Positions 8,703-17,956 of a DNA stretch of 64,000 bases are shown here, one piece after another. Both the position numbers and the translations under genes were made by a program. The DNA comes from Bacteroidota bacterium. GTDB lineage: Bacteria > Bacteroidota > Bacteroidia > Bacteroidales > Prolixibacteraceae. Each line of letters begins with the position of its first letter. The stretch's first letter is position 1. The DNA lies in NCBI GenBank assembly GCA_024278975.1, contig JAJRSD010000061.1, positions 1-64,000 of the forward strand. Reading direction: 5' to 3'. The notes under the pieces are model-generated. The model saw only the letters and a list, made by a program, of their open reading frames with translations. It made no database searches and was not told where the DNA came from.

Positions 8703-9236
8703 ATGAAAACAGTAGGAGACAAATTTCCAAAATTTGAGAAACAAGCAGTAGTTTCTTTAGAGCCGGGTAAAGAGTTTGAAACGTTAACTTTAGACAATGT
8801 TAAAAATGGTAAATGGACTGTATTTTTTTGGTGGCCACTCGATTTTACTTTTGTGTGCCCAACTGAAATCACTTCATTTAATGACAGTTACGAAGAGTTT
8901 GCAAAACGCAATACAAATCTGCTTGGTGCTTCAATAGACTCTGAGTTTGTTCATCTTGCCTGGAGAAATTCAGACCCTGGTTTGAAAAAGTTAAAATTTC
9001 CGATGATTGCTGATACTTCTAAATCATTGTCGAAAAAATTGGGTATTTTGGAAAAAGTGAACAAAATTGCTTACCGTACAACTTACATTATTGACCCAGA
9101 TGGAGTTATTCAACACGTTTCTGTAAACGGCTTGAATGTTGGTCGGAATGTTCAAGAAACTATTAGATTATTAGATGCATTTCAGACAGGAGAGTTAACA
9201 CCATGTGACTGGGTACCAGGAGAAGACACTCTTTAA
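8703..9236 (+). CDS. AhpC-type peroxiredoxin
   Basis: A 177-residue AhpC/Prx thiol peroxidase that reduces peroxides. The peroxidatic cysteine is Cys52 in FTFVCPTEIT; a second cysteine near the C-terminus (Cys168, TPCDW) is positioned to resolve the disulfide. The SIDSEFVHLAWR and KFPMIAD motifs resemble the mycobacterial-type AhpC subgroup rather than the enterobacterial one. It is cytoplasmic, with no signal peptide. The OsmC-like gene follows after 24 bp, giving a two-gene peroxide-defence operon with a promoter at 8620-8651 and a terminator at 9731. The reductant is not encoded nearby. Confidence 0.92.
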   Translation: MKTVGDKFPKFEKQAVVSLEPGKEFETLTLDNVKNGKWTVFFWWPLDFTFVCPTEITSFNDSYEEFAKRNTNLLGASIDSEFVHLAWRNSDPGLKKLKFPMIADTSKSLSKKLGILEKVNKIAYRTTYIIDPDGVIQHVSVNGLNVGRNVQETIRLLDAFQTGELTPCDWVPGEDTL

Positions 9237-9260
9237 TTGTAATTTTTTAAACTTAGTATT

Positions 9261-9686
9261 ATGCAAGTAAGAAATGTAAAATCGGTTTGGACAGGCAGTC
9301 TGAAAGAGGGTAAAGGAAATATGGATATTACTGGTTACAGTGGTCCGTTTACTTTTGCAACACGTTTTGAAAATGAAAAAGGTACTAACCCCGAAGAGTT
9401 GGTTGGTGCAGCACAATCTGGTTGTTATTCAATGTTTTTATCGGCACTTATTGATGGTGCCGGACTAACGGCAGAAAGTATTGAAACAACAGCAGCAGTA
9501 ACTTTAGGCGAAGTTGAAGGTGGCCCGGCAATTACAAATATAAAACTGGCAACAATTGTAAAGTGTGAAGGTTTATCGCAGGAAAAATTTGCTGAACTTT
9601 CGGTGGCTGCAAAAGAGAAATGCCCAATTTCGAGATTGTATGCCGGTGGTACTGCAACCATTGAATTAGATGCTAAATTGGTATAA
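9261..9686 (+). CDS. OsmC-family peroxiredoxin
   Basis: A 141-residue OsmC/Ohr-superfamily protein of the OsmC type (osmotically inducible thiol peroxidase, often acting on organic hydroperoxides). The two catalytic cysteines are visible: Cys55 in AAQSGCYSMFL and Cys121 in AKEKCPISRLY. The N-terminal TGSLKEGKG pattern is the common OsmC start. Length is that of the family. It is downstream of the AhpC-type gene in the same orientation and is followed by an intrinsic terminator. Confidence 0.92.
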   Translation: MQVRNVKSVWTGSLKEGKGNMDITGYSGPFTFATRFENEKGTNPEELVGAAQSGCYSMFLSALIDGAGLTAESIETTAAVTLGEVEGGPAITNIKLATIVKCEGLSQEKFAELSVAAKEKCPISRLYAGGTATIELDAKLV

Positions 9687-9730
9687 AATATTCAGTTAGA
9701 ACAGAAAAACTGATAATAGAGAAAAAGTAA

Positions 9731-9757
9731 AAAGGAGCTGCAAGGCTCCTTTTTTTG
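9731..9757 (+). terminator. intrinsic terminator of the ahpC-osmC operon
   Basis: AAAGGAGC (9731-9738) pairs with GCTCCTTT (9745-9752), loop TGCAAG, followed by seven Ts. It lies 45 bp after the OsmC stop. Confidence 0.9.
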
Positions 9758-9899
9758 TGAAATACTAAATGAATATCTGTAATACTGCCAAGTCCCAAAG
9801 TCCAGGGATATCAAATAAAAATTCCCTTTAACTGTAAACAACTTCATCCTATTAATTTCCTCTGTTCAATAAAAAAATAAACTTTTTGTGAACTTTTTT

Positions 9900-10066
9900 A
9901 AATACTCGTTGTTACACTTATATAAAAAGAGATTTAAAGTTTTTAACAAAATAGGTTTAGGTTAGGTTAGTTTAGGTTTAAGTTGATTGAGAAAAGGCTG
10001 GTTGCTGAACCGGTCTTTCTTTTCTTTAAAGAGGCTGTCTTGATAAAACAAGACAGCCTCTTTTTA
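9900..10066 (+). ncRNA. possible small RNA in the 406-bp gap
   Basis: The gap 9687-10092 has no credible gene. It holds a short GGTTTA/GGTTAG tandem stretch (about 9953-9978), a G-U-containing hairpin around 9994-10019 followed by T-rich sequence, and then a very strong terminator at 10028-10063. Two successive hairpins after an unclaimed stretch could mean a short noncoding transcript. No good promoter is visible, so confidence is low. Confidence 0.22.
10028..10066. terminator. strong hairpin terminator
   Basis: Perfect 15-bp arms AAAGAGGCTGTCTTG (10028-10042) and its complement (10049-10063) with a 6-nt loop ATAAAA, flanked by As on the left and Ts on the right, so it can work on both strands. 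It lies 27 bp from the stop of the minus-strand aldo/keto reductase and probably ends that transcript. Confidence 0.8.
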
Positions 10067-10092
10067 ATTTTGGTATTGAAAAAACCTTCCAA

Positions 10093-11076
10093 TTAATTTA
10101 TAATTCCTTCAATTAATTTCAGTTCTTCATCCGAAAATTCAACCTTTTTTAAACTTTCCACATTGTCATTAATCTGACCTACCGAGCTGGCACCTATTAA
10201 AACCGAAGTAATTCGTTTATCTTTTAAAACCCATGCAAGAGCCATTTGTGCAAGCGATTGTCCACGTTGCATTGCAATTTCATTCAGTTTTACAATTTTA
10301 TCGTGAGCCGAATCAACATCTGCTTTTTTCAGAAATACTTCGCGTGCAGCTCTCGAACCTTCAGATATTCCATGCAAATATTTATTGGTTAACAAACCCT
10401 GCGCAAGCGGCGAAAACGGAATGCAGCCAATTCCCTCCTCTTCCAAAACATCCAGCAACTCATCTTCCACCCAACGTACAAACATCGAATATTTTGGTTG
10501 ATGAATGAGGCAGGGAGTTCCCAGTTCTTTCAAAATTTGTGAAGCTTCTTTTGCCATCTCAGCCGGATAATTTGAAATTCCGACATATAATGCTTTTCCC
10601 GAACGGACAGCACGATCGAGTGCCATCATTGTCTCTTCCAGCGGAGTGTCAGGATCGGGACGGTGCGAATAGAAAATATCCACATATTCCAACCCCATTC
10701 GTTTTAAACTTTGGTCGAGGCTGGCAAGCAGATATTTGCGACTCCCCCACTCTCCGTACGGACCCGGCCACATATCGTAGCCAGCTTTCGACGAAATAAT
10801 TAACTCATCGCGATAAGCTCTAAAATCCTGCTTAAGTATTTTGCCAAAATTTTCTTCTGCCGAACCGGGAGGCGGACCGTAATTATTTGCCAAATCGAAA
10901 TGGGTAATTCCCAAATCGAAAGCACGATGAAGTATTTCTCTGCCATTTTCAAGAGTGTCGATACCCCCGAAGTTGTGCCACAACCCCAGCGAAACAGCCG
11001 GAAGTTTTAAGCCCCACTTCCCACAACGGTTGTATTTCATTGTATCGTAACGGGTTTCTTTTGCTATGTAATGCAT
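10093..11076 (-). CDS. yghZ: aldo/keto reductase, YghZ/GPR type
   Basis: A 327-residue NADPH-dependent aldo/keto reductase. The catalytic tetrad is visible: Asp61 and Tyr66 (FDLANNYGPPPG), Lys97 (ISSKAGYD) and His138 (FYSHRPD). The stretch from residue 57 to 140 follows the E. coli L-glyceraldehyde-3-phosphate reductase YghZ and the KCNAB-related group closely, and the N-terminal MHYIAKETRYDTMKYNRCGK aligns with its start, supporting the chosen ATG. Known roles of the group are detoxification of aldehydes such as methylglyoxal and reduction of L-glyceraldehyde 3-phosphate. The terminator at 10028-10063 lies downstream. Confidence 0.9.
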   Translation of the reverse strand: MHYIAKETRYDTMKYNRCGKWGLKLPAVSLGLWHNFGGIDTLENGREILHRAFDLGITHFDLANNYGPPPGSAEENFGKILKQDFRAYRDELIISSKAGYDMWPGPYGEWGSRKYLLASLDQSLKRMGLEYVDIFYSHRPDPDTPLEETMMALDRAVRSGKALYVGISNYPAEMAKEASQILKELGTPCLIHQPKYSMFVRWVEDELLDVLEEEGIGCIPFSPLAQGLLTNKYLHGISEGSRAAREVFLKKADVDSAHDKIVKLNEIAMQRGQSLAQMALAWVLKDKRITSVLIGASSVGQINDNVESLKKVEFSDEELKLIEGIIN

Positions 11077-11259
11077 ACTGTAAATTTTAAAATTGGCTTA
11101 CAATTTAAGAATTCAATTTGAATGAACATATAATCTGTTAAGTTTTTTAATGATTAAATATTGGGCTCACTTACTTTCAATCCTAGAAAGATTTAAAATA
11201 AACTCAGGAAATATCTCCAAATTTATTATCTGATACTGTACTTTTTACAAATAAGGTTT

Positions 11260-11267
11260 TATATTTG
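11260..11267 (+). promoter_or_regulatory. -7 box upstream of the MtaA/UroD-type gene
   Basis: TATATTTG matches TAnnTTTG, 62 bases before the ATG at 11330. A TTTTTA stretch near 11242-11247 is the only -33 candidate and is too close, so only the -7 element is supported. Confidence 0.5.
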
Positions 11268-11329
11268 ACGAAATGAATTTATTTTCGTCTAAATTAAGGC
11301 GTTAAAAACTAAGTGTATATTAAACTATA

Positions 11330-12340
11330 ATGACTAAAACCGACCTGTTTCATCAGTTACAAGAAAAAGGTACTTTAACCGATAAAGTACTGTTTCGCCC
11401 AATATTAATGCAGTTTGCTGCCGAATATATTGGTAGTAATTATGGTTTGTTTGCATCGGATTATAAAGTTTTGGTTGAAGCAAATTTACGTTGCATGGAC
11501 GATTTTGGGTTAGATATGTTGGGACTGATTTCTGATCCATATCGCGAAACAAGTGCTTTTGGGGCTAAAATAAAATATGTTTCTGACGGAGTTCCACGTT
11601 GTTTAGATTTGATAGTAAATAATATTGACGATGTAAAAGCTCTTAAAATCCCTGATGTTTATAAAGCAGAACGAACCCTCGACAGGATTAAAGCAAGTGA
11701 AGTTCTATCAAAAACGACTGGAGGAAACATTCCAATTATTGGCTGGATTGAAGGACCACTTGCCGAAGCGTGCGACTTAACGGGCATCGAAAATATGATG
11801 ATGCAGTTGATGATTGACCCTGATTTTGCAAATCGCCTGATGGACAAATGTATGCAAACCGCCAAAGATTTTGCTAAAGCACAAATTGAAACTGGTTGCG
11901 AAATTATTGGAATGGGTGATGCAATTTGTTCTCAAATTGATACCGAAACCTACAATACATATGTTCGCGACCGGCACAAAGAGATAATCAGTTATATTCA
12001 GGATTTGGGTGGAAATATTAAACTCCATATATGTGGCGACACCAATCATCTGCTCCCCTCGTATTCCGATTTTAATCTCGATATGATTGATTTAGACTGG
12101 CAGGTTGATATTGGTCATGCCCGCTCTGTTCTTGGCGAAAAGGTTATATTAACCGGAAATATTAATCCTGTAACAGTTCAGAATATATCGCACGACGCAG
12201 TTTATAAACTTAGTAGAAATCTGGTAGAAAAACATAAAGCTGAAAGGTTTATTCTGGCAGCCGGATGCGAAATAACACCACTTACTTCATCCAAAAATTT
12301 AAAAGCTATGAGTGATTCAACTCTCCTAAAATCAAATTAA
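11330..12340 (+). CDS. MtaA/UroD-family protein (corrinoid methyltransferase-like)
   Basis: A 336-residue TIM-barrel protein of the uroporphyrinogen decarboxylase family (PF01208). It carries the zinc-ligand pattern of the MtaA/CmuA methyltransferase branch, H233-x-C235 in KLHICGDT and Cys313 in AAGCEI, and lacks the arginine-rich N-terminus of true HemE. Methyl transfer from a corrinoid or thiol is therefore more likely than haem synthesis, but no corrinoid protein is encoded nearby. Such proteins often sit beside glycoside hydrolases in Bacteroidota gene clusters, where their job is unclear. The GH3 start codon lies two bases after this stop, so the two are cotranscribed. Confidence 0.85.
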   Translation: MTKTDLFHQLQEKGTLTDKVLFRPILMQFAAEYIGSNYGLFASDYKVLVEANLRCMDDFGLDMLGLISDPYRETSAFGAKIKYVSDGVPRCLDLIVNNIDDVKALKIPDVYKAERTLDRIKASEVLSKTTGGNIPIIGWIEGPLAEACDLTGIENMMMQLMIDPDFANRLMDKCMQTAKDFAKAQIETGCEIIGMGDAICSQIDTETYNTYVRDRHKEIISYIQDLGGNIKLHICGDTNHLLPSYSDFNLDMIDLDWQVDIGHARSVLGEKVILTGNINPVTVQNISHDAVYKLSRNLVEKHKAERFILAAGCEITPLTSSKNLKAMSDSTLLKSN

Positions 12341-12342
12341 AT

Positions 12343-14733
12343 ATGAATACTATTTTAAAAAAGACCACACTAATTCTCACAGTTATAACCTTAATTGCTA
12401 TGACAACCTCATTCAAAAAGAAAACACCCGATTACAAAAATCAAAAGTTATCTATCGATAAAAGAGTTGCAGATTTGCTTAGCCGGATGACTCTGGAAGA
12501 GAAAGCCGCCCAAATGATTGCTGCCGATAAAGATGTTAAAAGTCTGATTTCAGTTTCGAAAAACGGAGACTTTATTTTCGATAATATTATAGGTGCATTC
12601 CCAAACGGATTGGGAGAAGTTACCCGCTTAAGCGAAGTAAAAGGGGGCAAAAGTCAAACCTCGCAAGGTAGCGACGAACCTTTAACATCGTACGAAAATG
12701 CAGTTTTATCAAATCAGCTTCAAAAATATTTTATCGAAAATACCCGGCTCGGAATTCCGGTTATTTTCCACGAAGAGTGTTTGCATGGTTTAGTTGCAAG
12801 CCACGTTACAAGTTTTCCGCACCCAATTGCAATGGCTGGAACTTTTAACCGCGACTTGGTAAAAGAGGTTTATACAATGATTGCCAAAGAGACCCGTTTA
12901 CGAGGTGGTCATCAGGCACTTACTCCGGTTGTTGATATTGCCCGCGATGCCCGATGGGGACGTGTTGAAGAGACTTTTGGCGAAGACCCGTACCTCACTT
13001 CTCAAATTGGAATAGCTGCAATTCAAGGTTTTCAGGGAGAAAACAGGGAGATTGATAACGAACATATTGCAGGAACTTTAAAACATTTTGCCGCACACGG
13101 TCAGGCCGAAAATGGTACAAATGCAGGGCCTGCAAACTATTCTGAAAGAATACTTCGCGAGGTTCATTTCTTCCCTTTTAAAGAGATAATTCAAAAAGCA
13201 GGAGTGAAAAGTGTAATGACAACTTACCACGAAATTGATGGTGTGCCTATAAATGCAAATAAGTGGTTGGTTACAGATTTATTGCGCGGCGAATGGGGTT
13301 TCGAGGGTTTTGTGGTATCTGATTATTACTCGATTCGTGAAATGCACAAACGCGCAGGAATTGGCGCACACCGTGTTGCAGCCAACGGAAAACAAGCTGC
13401 CGAGTTGGCATTAAATGCGGGTGTAAATATCGAGTTGCCAAATCCCGATTGCTATCTGAATATTGTTGAACTTGTAAAAGAAGGAACAATTCCAGAGGAG
13501 ATAATTGACAAATTGGTTGGCGAAATATTAAGGGTGAAATTCGAACTGGGACTGTTTGATAATCCTTATACAAATCCGGAAATGGCAAAGCAATTTTGCG
13601 GAACTAAAGAGAACAGTGCGTTGGCAAAAAAAGCTGCTTTACAGTCAATTGTTTTGCTTCAGAATAAAAATAACTCTGTTCCTTTAAATATAAATGAGTA
13701 CGAAAATATTGCTGTGATTGGTCCGAATGCAGCTCGCAAAAATGTTGGTGGTTACACCGGAGAACCCAGCTTTTACACAACGGTTTTAGATGGATTAAAA
13801 CAAAAAGTTGGCGACAGAGCAAATATAACTTATGCCGAGGGTTGCCGAATTACAATTGGTGGAAGTTGGGTGGAAGATAAAATTACCCTGCCCGATGAGA
13901 ATGAGGAGAAACAGAAAATTTTAGAGGCGGTTGAAGTTGCCAAAAACTCGGATATTATTATTCTGGTTGTTGGCGGGAACGAACAAACATCGCGCGAGGC
14001 ATGGAGTTTTACCCATTTGGGCGACCGTGCGAGCTTGCAGTTAGTTGGAATGCAAGACGAATTAATTAACGCTCTGCACGAAACCGGAAAACCAATTATT
14101 GCATTTGTTTACAATGGCCGTCCACTGGCTTTTAATAATTTAATTGAAAAAGCCGATGCTATTTTTGAGTGCTGGTATCCGGGGCAGGAGTCGGGAAATG
14201 CAGTTGCCGATATCCTGTTTGGCGACAACAATCCGGGTGCAAAACTTCCCATTTCGTTTCCTCGTTCAGTTGGACACATTCCGGTTTACTATAATTGTAA
14301 ACCTTCGGCACGGCGTGGCTATTTTAATGCCGATATTACTCCGCTTTATCCGTTTGGTTACGGGTTAAGTTATACAACTTTTGCGATGAGTAATCTCCGT
14401 TTAGAAAAGAAAACCATTGCAAAAAACGAATCGGTTAAAGTTTTTGTTGATGTAATAAATACCGGAGACAGAACCGGAGACGAGGTGGTTCAACTCTATA
14501 TTCGCGATGAACTGAGTACTGTAACACGCCCCATAAAAGAGCTTAAAGATTTTAAACGAATTACTTTAGAACCAGGAGAGACAAAAACAGTGGAACTCGA
14601 AATTCTACCTGAGAAACTCAAGTTTTACGACATCAATATGGATTATGTTGTTGAACCGGGCGAGTTTACAATTATGGTCGGAAACTCTTCGGAAGACAAA
14701 GATTTGCAAAGTGTAAAGTTGATTGTTGAGTGA
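12343..14733 (+). CDS. GH3 family beta-glycosidase
   Basis: A 796-residue secreted glycoside hydrolase family 3 enzyme with signal peptide (about 1-23; no lipobox). The N-terminal (beta/alpha)8 domain holds the nucleophile Asp327 in GFVVSDYYS, plus KHFAAHG and VDIARDARWGRVEETFGEDP. The GH3 C-terminal domain follows (IVLLQNKNNSVPL onwards) and then a fibronectin-III-like domain near the end (TGDRTGDEVVQLYI). Length and layout are those of BglX-like beta-glucosidases and beta-xylosidases acting in the periplasm. Exact specificity cannot be read. It is the second gene of a pair with the MtaA/UroD-type gene, and faces a convergent GH97. Confidence 0.93.
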   Translation: MNTILKKTTLILTVITLIAMTTSFKKKTPDYKNQKLSIDKRVADLLSRMTLEEKAAQMIAADKDVKSLISVSKNGDFIFDNIIGAFPNGLGEVTRLSEVKGGKSQTSQGSDEPLTSYENAVLSNQLQKYFIENTRLGIPVIFHEECLHGLVASHVTSFPHPIAMAGTFNRDLVKEVYTMIAKETRLRGGHQALTPVVDIARDARWGRVEETFGEDPYLTSQIGIAAIQGFQGENREIDNEHIAGTLKHFAAHGQAENGTNAGPANYSERILREVHFFPFKEIIQKAGVKSVMTTYHEIDGVPINANKWLVTDLLRGEWGFEGFVVSDYYSIREMHKRAGIGAHRVAANGKQAAELALNAGVNIELPNPDCYLNIVELVKEGTIPEEIIDKLVGEILRVKFELGLFDNPYTNPEMAKQFCGTKENSALAKKAALQSIVLLQNKNNSVPLNINEYENIAVIGPNAARKNVGGYTGEPSFYTTVLDGLKQKVGDRANITYAEGCRITIGGSWVEDKITLPDENEEKQKILEAVEVAKNSDIIILVVGGNEQTSREAWSFTHLGDRASLQLVGMQDELINALHETGKPIIAFVYNGRPLAFNNLIEKADAIFECWYPGQESGNAVADILFGDNNPGAKLPISFPRSVGHIPVYYNCKPSARRGYFNADITPLYPFGYGLSYTTFAMSNLRLEKKTIAKNESVKVFVDVINTGDRTGDEVVQLYIRDELSTVTRPIKELKDFKRITLEPGETKTVELEILPEKLKFYDINMDYVVEPGEFTIMVGNSSEDKDLQSVKLIVE

Positions 14734-14770
14734 TTTAATAAAATTATATTATCCTCTTCAGTATTCCTAA

Positions 14771-14805
14771 TATTCACGGCGTGACTTTGAGTCACACCGT
14801 GAATA
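14771..14805. terminator. long hairpin between GH3 and GH97
   Basis: 16-nt arms (14771-14786 and 14790-14805) with one mismatch and a TTG loop, followed by GCTTTT. It probably ends GH3 transcription, though the near-perfect symmetry also fits a dispersed REP-like repeat. Confidence 0.6.
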
Positions 14806-14834
14806 GCTTTTAATCAGAAGCTACTCATTTCTAT

Positions 14835-14854
14835 CCGTTGGTTAAAACCAACGG
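14835..14854. repeat. perfect palindromic repeat
   Basis: CCGTTGGTT (14835-14843) and AACCAACGG (14846-14854) with a two-base loop. There is no T run on either side, so it looks more like a REP-type repeat than a terminator. Confidence 0.5.
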
Positions 14855-14938
14855 CAAATGATACAGTTAAAATGCCAATTATTAGCAGAACTATCTTTTG
14901 CCATAATTTTCAAAATATCTTTCAGTACATTTTAAAAA

Positions 14939-16888
14939 CTACTCTTTTGTAATAATTGCTGCCCAGCCACCACCGGGAGCCATTTTAACTGTTATTTTTG
15001 AAGATGAATTAACTTGTATTTCTTCCTGTGCAAAATCGGAAGCATGTTTATCGGCATTTATTCCGTCTTTCCAGATTTGCATTTTATAGTTGCCCGAATC
15101 TAAAAAATCAAAATTAAGTTCCAGTGTACGCGCATCCCAGTCAGTCATTGCACCCACATACCATGTGTCGCCCGAACGACGCGCAATTGCAACGAAATCA
15201 CTAACTTTTGCTGCCAGTATTTTTGTGTCGTCCCAAACCGATGGAACGGCCGACATAAATTCCATGCACTCCGGTTCGCGGTAGTAGTTTGATGGGTTGT
15301 CGGCAAGCATTTGTAGCGGGCTTTCAAAAACCACGTACATTCCCAGTTGGTGACAACGAGTTCCCGGGCTCATTGGTTTGTTGAATACTATTTTGAAATT
15401 CTCTTTTGTGGCATTTATCATCGCACCCGGTGTAAAATCCATTGGGCCGGCAACCATTCTGATAAACGGAATTGTAACATTATGTTCGGGGTCAGGCATA
15501 TCAGACCATTTTGCATTTTCCAGCCCTTTTACACCTTCGTACGAAATAACATTTGGGTAGGCACGGTTTAAACCCGAAGGTTTATAAGCCCCGTGAAAAT
15601 CAACAAGCAGCTCGCGTTTGGCACATTCGGCTGCAATTTTTTCGTAGAAATTCACCATCCACTGGTCGTCGCGCTGCATAAAATCCATTTTAATCCCTTT
15701 TACTCCCCATTTCTGAAACTGGTCGAGTGCTTCGGTTAATTTATCGTCGAGCGTTTCCCAAACTACCCAAAGAATAATATCCACATTTTTAGTTTTACCA
15801 TAGTCAACAAGTTCCTGAATGTCAATGTCTTTTTCCAACTTCATAATATCGCCCAAAACATACCAACCTTCATCGAGAATAATATATTCCAACCCATATT
15901 TAGAAGCGAAGTCGATGTAATATTTATAAGTATTGTTGTTTACGCCGGCTTCAAAATCGACACCGTAAATGTTGTTGGCATTCCACCAGTCCCAGGCAAC
16001 TTTTCCCGGTTTAATCCAGTCGGTATTTTCTATTTTTTGCTCGGGTCCGAGTTTATATATCAATTCCGATTTTAGCAAGTCAGCATCGTTCTCGGTAATA
16101 ATCATTGCTCTCCACGGGAAACTTCGCGGACCACTACATTCAGCAATATAATCGGCATATTTTGTTGGTTTTAAATCGCGGTCGCGTAACTGAATTTCCT
16201 CCAGAACCACCCCCGGAAATTTTCCAATTAATGCATTTGAGTTTTCGTTCGAACCCTTTAGATACATTCCCGGATAATCCATTAAATCCGATTCGGAAAT
16301 ATAAGTTTTAACATTATTGCCACAGTCGATTAACATTCCTGTAGAACCAAAACGGTCGGCATTAATATCCGATAATTTTTCGTTTAAATATTTACATTCC
16401 TGATGAGTAAACATACTTTTTTCTTCGGGGAACCAGATTTTATGGTCGGCCGGAAAATTAAATGTTACCAGCTCGCTTACTATTTTGTAGGTATCTTTTT
16501 TTTCTGAAACCCAGCGATAAGCAGCACCTTCGTCGTAAGCTCTGAATTGCAACTGATAACCTTTAAACGAAAGTGTTAGCTGGTTGTAATTGTTCTCAAT
16601 TTTGGCGTACTTACGTTGCACGACCGGAATAATATCTTCGGATACAGATATTGTTTTTGCCTTTTTAACTTTAGAATTTTTACCCCAAATTACTCCGTCA
16701 CTTATTTCCAATGAAATATTAGAAGGCGAAATTATTTCTGTTCCATTTAATAAAACAGTGTAATTTATACTCTCTCCAACAGCAACTTTCACGACAATTT
16801 TCCCCGATGGAGATTTAACGGAATACTCTTTTGCACTAAGATTAAGAATTACAAAAACAAAAAGGATAAGGATAGAAAGTTTTTTCAT
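14939..16888 (-). CDS. GH97 family alpha-glycosidase
   Basis: A 649-residue secreted glycoside hydrolase family 97 protein (signal peptide about 1-19). An N-terminal beta-sandwich (to about 280) precedes the (beta/alpha)8 catalytic domain (WDWWNANNIYG, IILDEGW, ILWVVWETL) and a C-terminal beta domain. Asp402 in GIKMDFMQRDDQ sits where retaining GH97 alpha-galactosidases (BtGH97b type) have their nucleophile. The inverting SusB-type alpha-glucosidases instead rely on glutamates at other positions. An alpha-galactosidase-like retaining enzyme is therefore the better guess, but this rests on one motif. It is periplasmic, alone on this strand and convergent with GH3. Confidence 0.9.
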   Translation of the reverse strand: MKKLSILILFVFVILNLSAKEYSVKSPSGKIVVKVAVGESINYTVLLNGTEIISPSNISLEISDGVIWGKNSKVKKAKTISVSEDIIPVVQRKYAKIENNYNQLTLSFKGYQLQFRAYDEGAAYRWVSEKKDTYKIVSELVTFNFPADHKIWFPEEKSMFTHQECKYLNEKLSDINADRFGSTGMLIDCGNNVKTYISESDLMDYPGMYLKGSNENSNALIGKFPGVVLEEIQLRDRDLKPTKYADYIAECSGPRSFPWRAMIITENDADLLKSELIYKLGPEQKIENTDWIKPGKVAWDWWNANNIYGVDFEAGVNNNTYKYYIDFASKYGLEYIILDEGWYVLGDIMKLEKDIDIQELVDYGKTKNVDIILWVVWETLDDKLTEALDQFQKWGVKGIKMDFMQRDDQWMVNFYEKIAAECAKRELLVDFHGAYKPSGLNRAYPNVISYEGVKGLENAKWSDMPDPEHNVTIPFIRMVAGPMDFTPGAMINATKENFKIVFNKPMSPGTRCHQLGMYVVFESPLQMLADNPSNYYREPECMEFMSAVPSVWDDTKILAAKVSDFVAIARRSGDTWYVGAMTDWDARTLELNFDFLDSGNYKMQIWKDGINADKHASDFAQEEIQVNSSSKITVKMAPGGGWAAIITKE

Positions 16889-17084
16889 TTTTTTAAAGGT
16901 TTTTATTTTTGTTGGAAAGTTAAAAAAAAAAAGAATTTGATATCTTTTATTTAGAGAATTAGGACTGAGTTTGTCTGAAGATAGGCTGGCACTGCCTTTT
17001 ATTCAAAGTAGTTTAGCTTCGGAATAAAAATATATACAAATTAATATCCCCCCTAACTTTAAACAACTTCTATTAACAAACCAA

Positions 17085-17114
17085 AAGCCACTTCTATAAA
17101 TATAGAAATGGCTT
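17085..17114 (-). terminator. hairpin after the collagen-like lipoprotein gene
   Basis: 14-nt arms (17085-17098 and 17101-17114) with one mismatch and an AA loop, followed on the minus strand by TTTGGTTTG. It is 40 bp past the stop at 17154. The rest of the gap to 16889 shows no gene. Confidence 0.6.
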
Positions 17115-17153
17115 CTTAAATATTGGGAAATATACGTTTGCTAACGTAATTTT

Positions 17154-17684
17154 TTATCGTATTGTAAAACTAACGTCTTTATTAATATCTAATTTTAATT
17201 CAGGCGATTTCAGAATCGAATTAAAATCATTTTCATCAAACGATTTATTCGCCATAAAATCTGCCGGTAGAACTGCAATTCTAAACACTTGATTGTCTGT
17301 TTCATCTTCGTGCAAATCATCTTCAGGTATTGTAAATTCTAAAAAAACCTGCACATCGTTAACAGTATAATCAAAATTATATTGAATAATACCTTCATTC
17401 AAAACAACCGTTTGTGGCATTAAACGCCAAACATCCATACCTTCAACAACCTCCCACAATATATAAACCAACACAATATCGGTATCGTAAATCACAAAAT
17501 CATTGGGGAAATCAAAATATAAACGATATTCATCTTGAGGAGTAAAATCTCCTTCAATTTCAAAAATAGTACCTATCAATGCATCTCCATCCTGTCCGGG
17601 TAATCCGGGAGGACCCATCGGTCCTTCGCATGAAGTTATTATAACTGCTGCGAGAATTAATAATATGGTTGTAATTTTTTTCAT
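17154..17684 (-). CDS. lipoprotein with a short collagen-like segment
   Basis: A 176-residue lipoprotein. The signal peptide ends in the lipobox ITSC, with Cys19 as the lipidated residue. A short collagen-like run of Gly-x-y triplets (GPMGPPGLPGQDGD, residues 21-34) follows at once. The remainder is an unrecognised acidic, aromatic-rich beta domain. Proteins of this layout, lipobox then a few GPxG triplets then a beta domain, recur in Bacteroidota without known function; the triplets may act as a surface spacer. A hairpin terminator follows at 17085. The neighbouring gene at 17957 is divergent. Confidence 0.8.
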   Translation of the reverse strand: MKKITTILLILAAVIITSCEGPMGPPGLPGQDGDALIGTIFEIEGDFTPQDEYRLYFDFPNDFVIYDTDIVLVYILWEVVEGMDVWRLMPQTVVLNEGIIQYNFDYTVNDVQVFLEFTIPEDDLHEDETDNQVFRIAVLPADFMANKSFDENDFNSILKSPELKLDINKDVSFTIR

Positions 17685-17956
17685 GATTTTATTTTTAACA
17701 GTTTTTATTAATATAACACTTGTTAAACAAGATTGATGCCAAATGTTATAATCATAATTCCTATCTCGTTTTATAATCTAATTAACAAGTTTTAGTCATT
17801 AAATTTTAGGGAAATAATGAAGTTACTTGTAATATATATAAAGATTAAATGTGCTGAGAATGAGATGTATCAAAATAAAATATTGCTCTATCGCAAGTTT
17901 TCAAAATTAAGTGTGTCATATCAGTATTACAAATAAAACAATTAAAAGTTTAAGAC

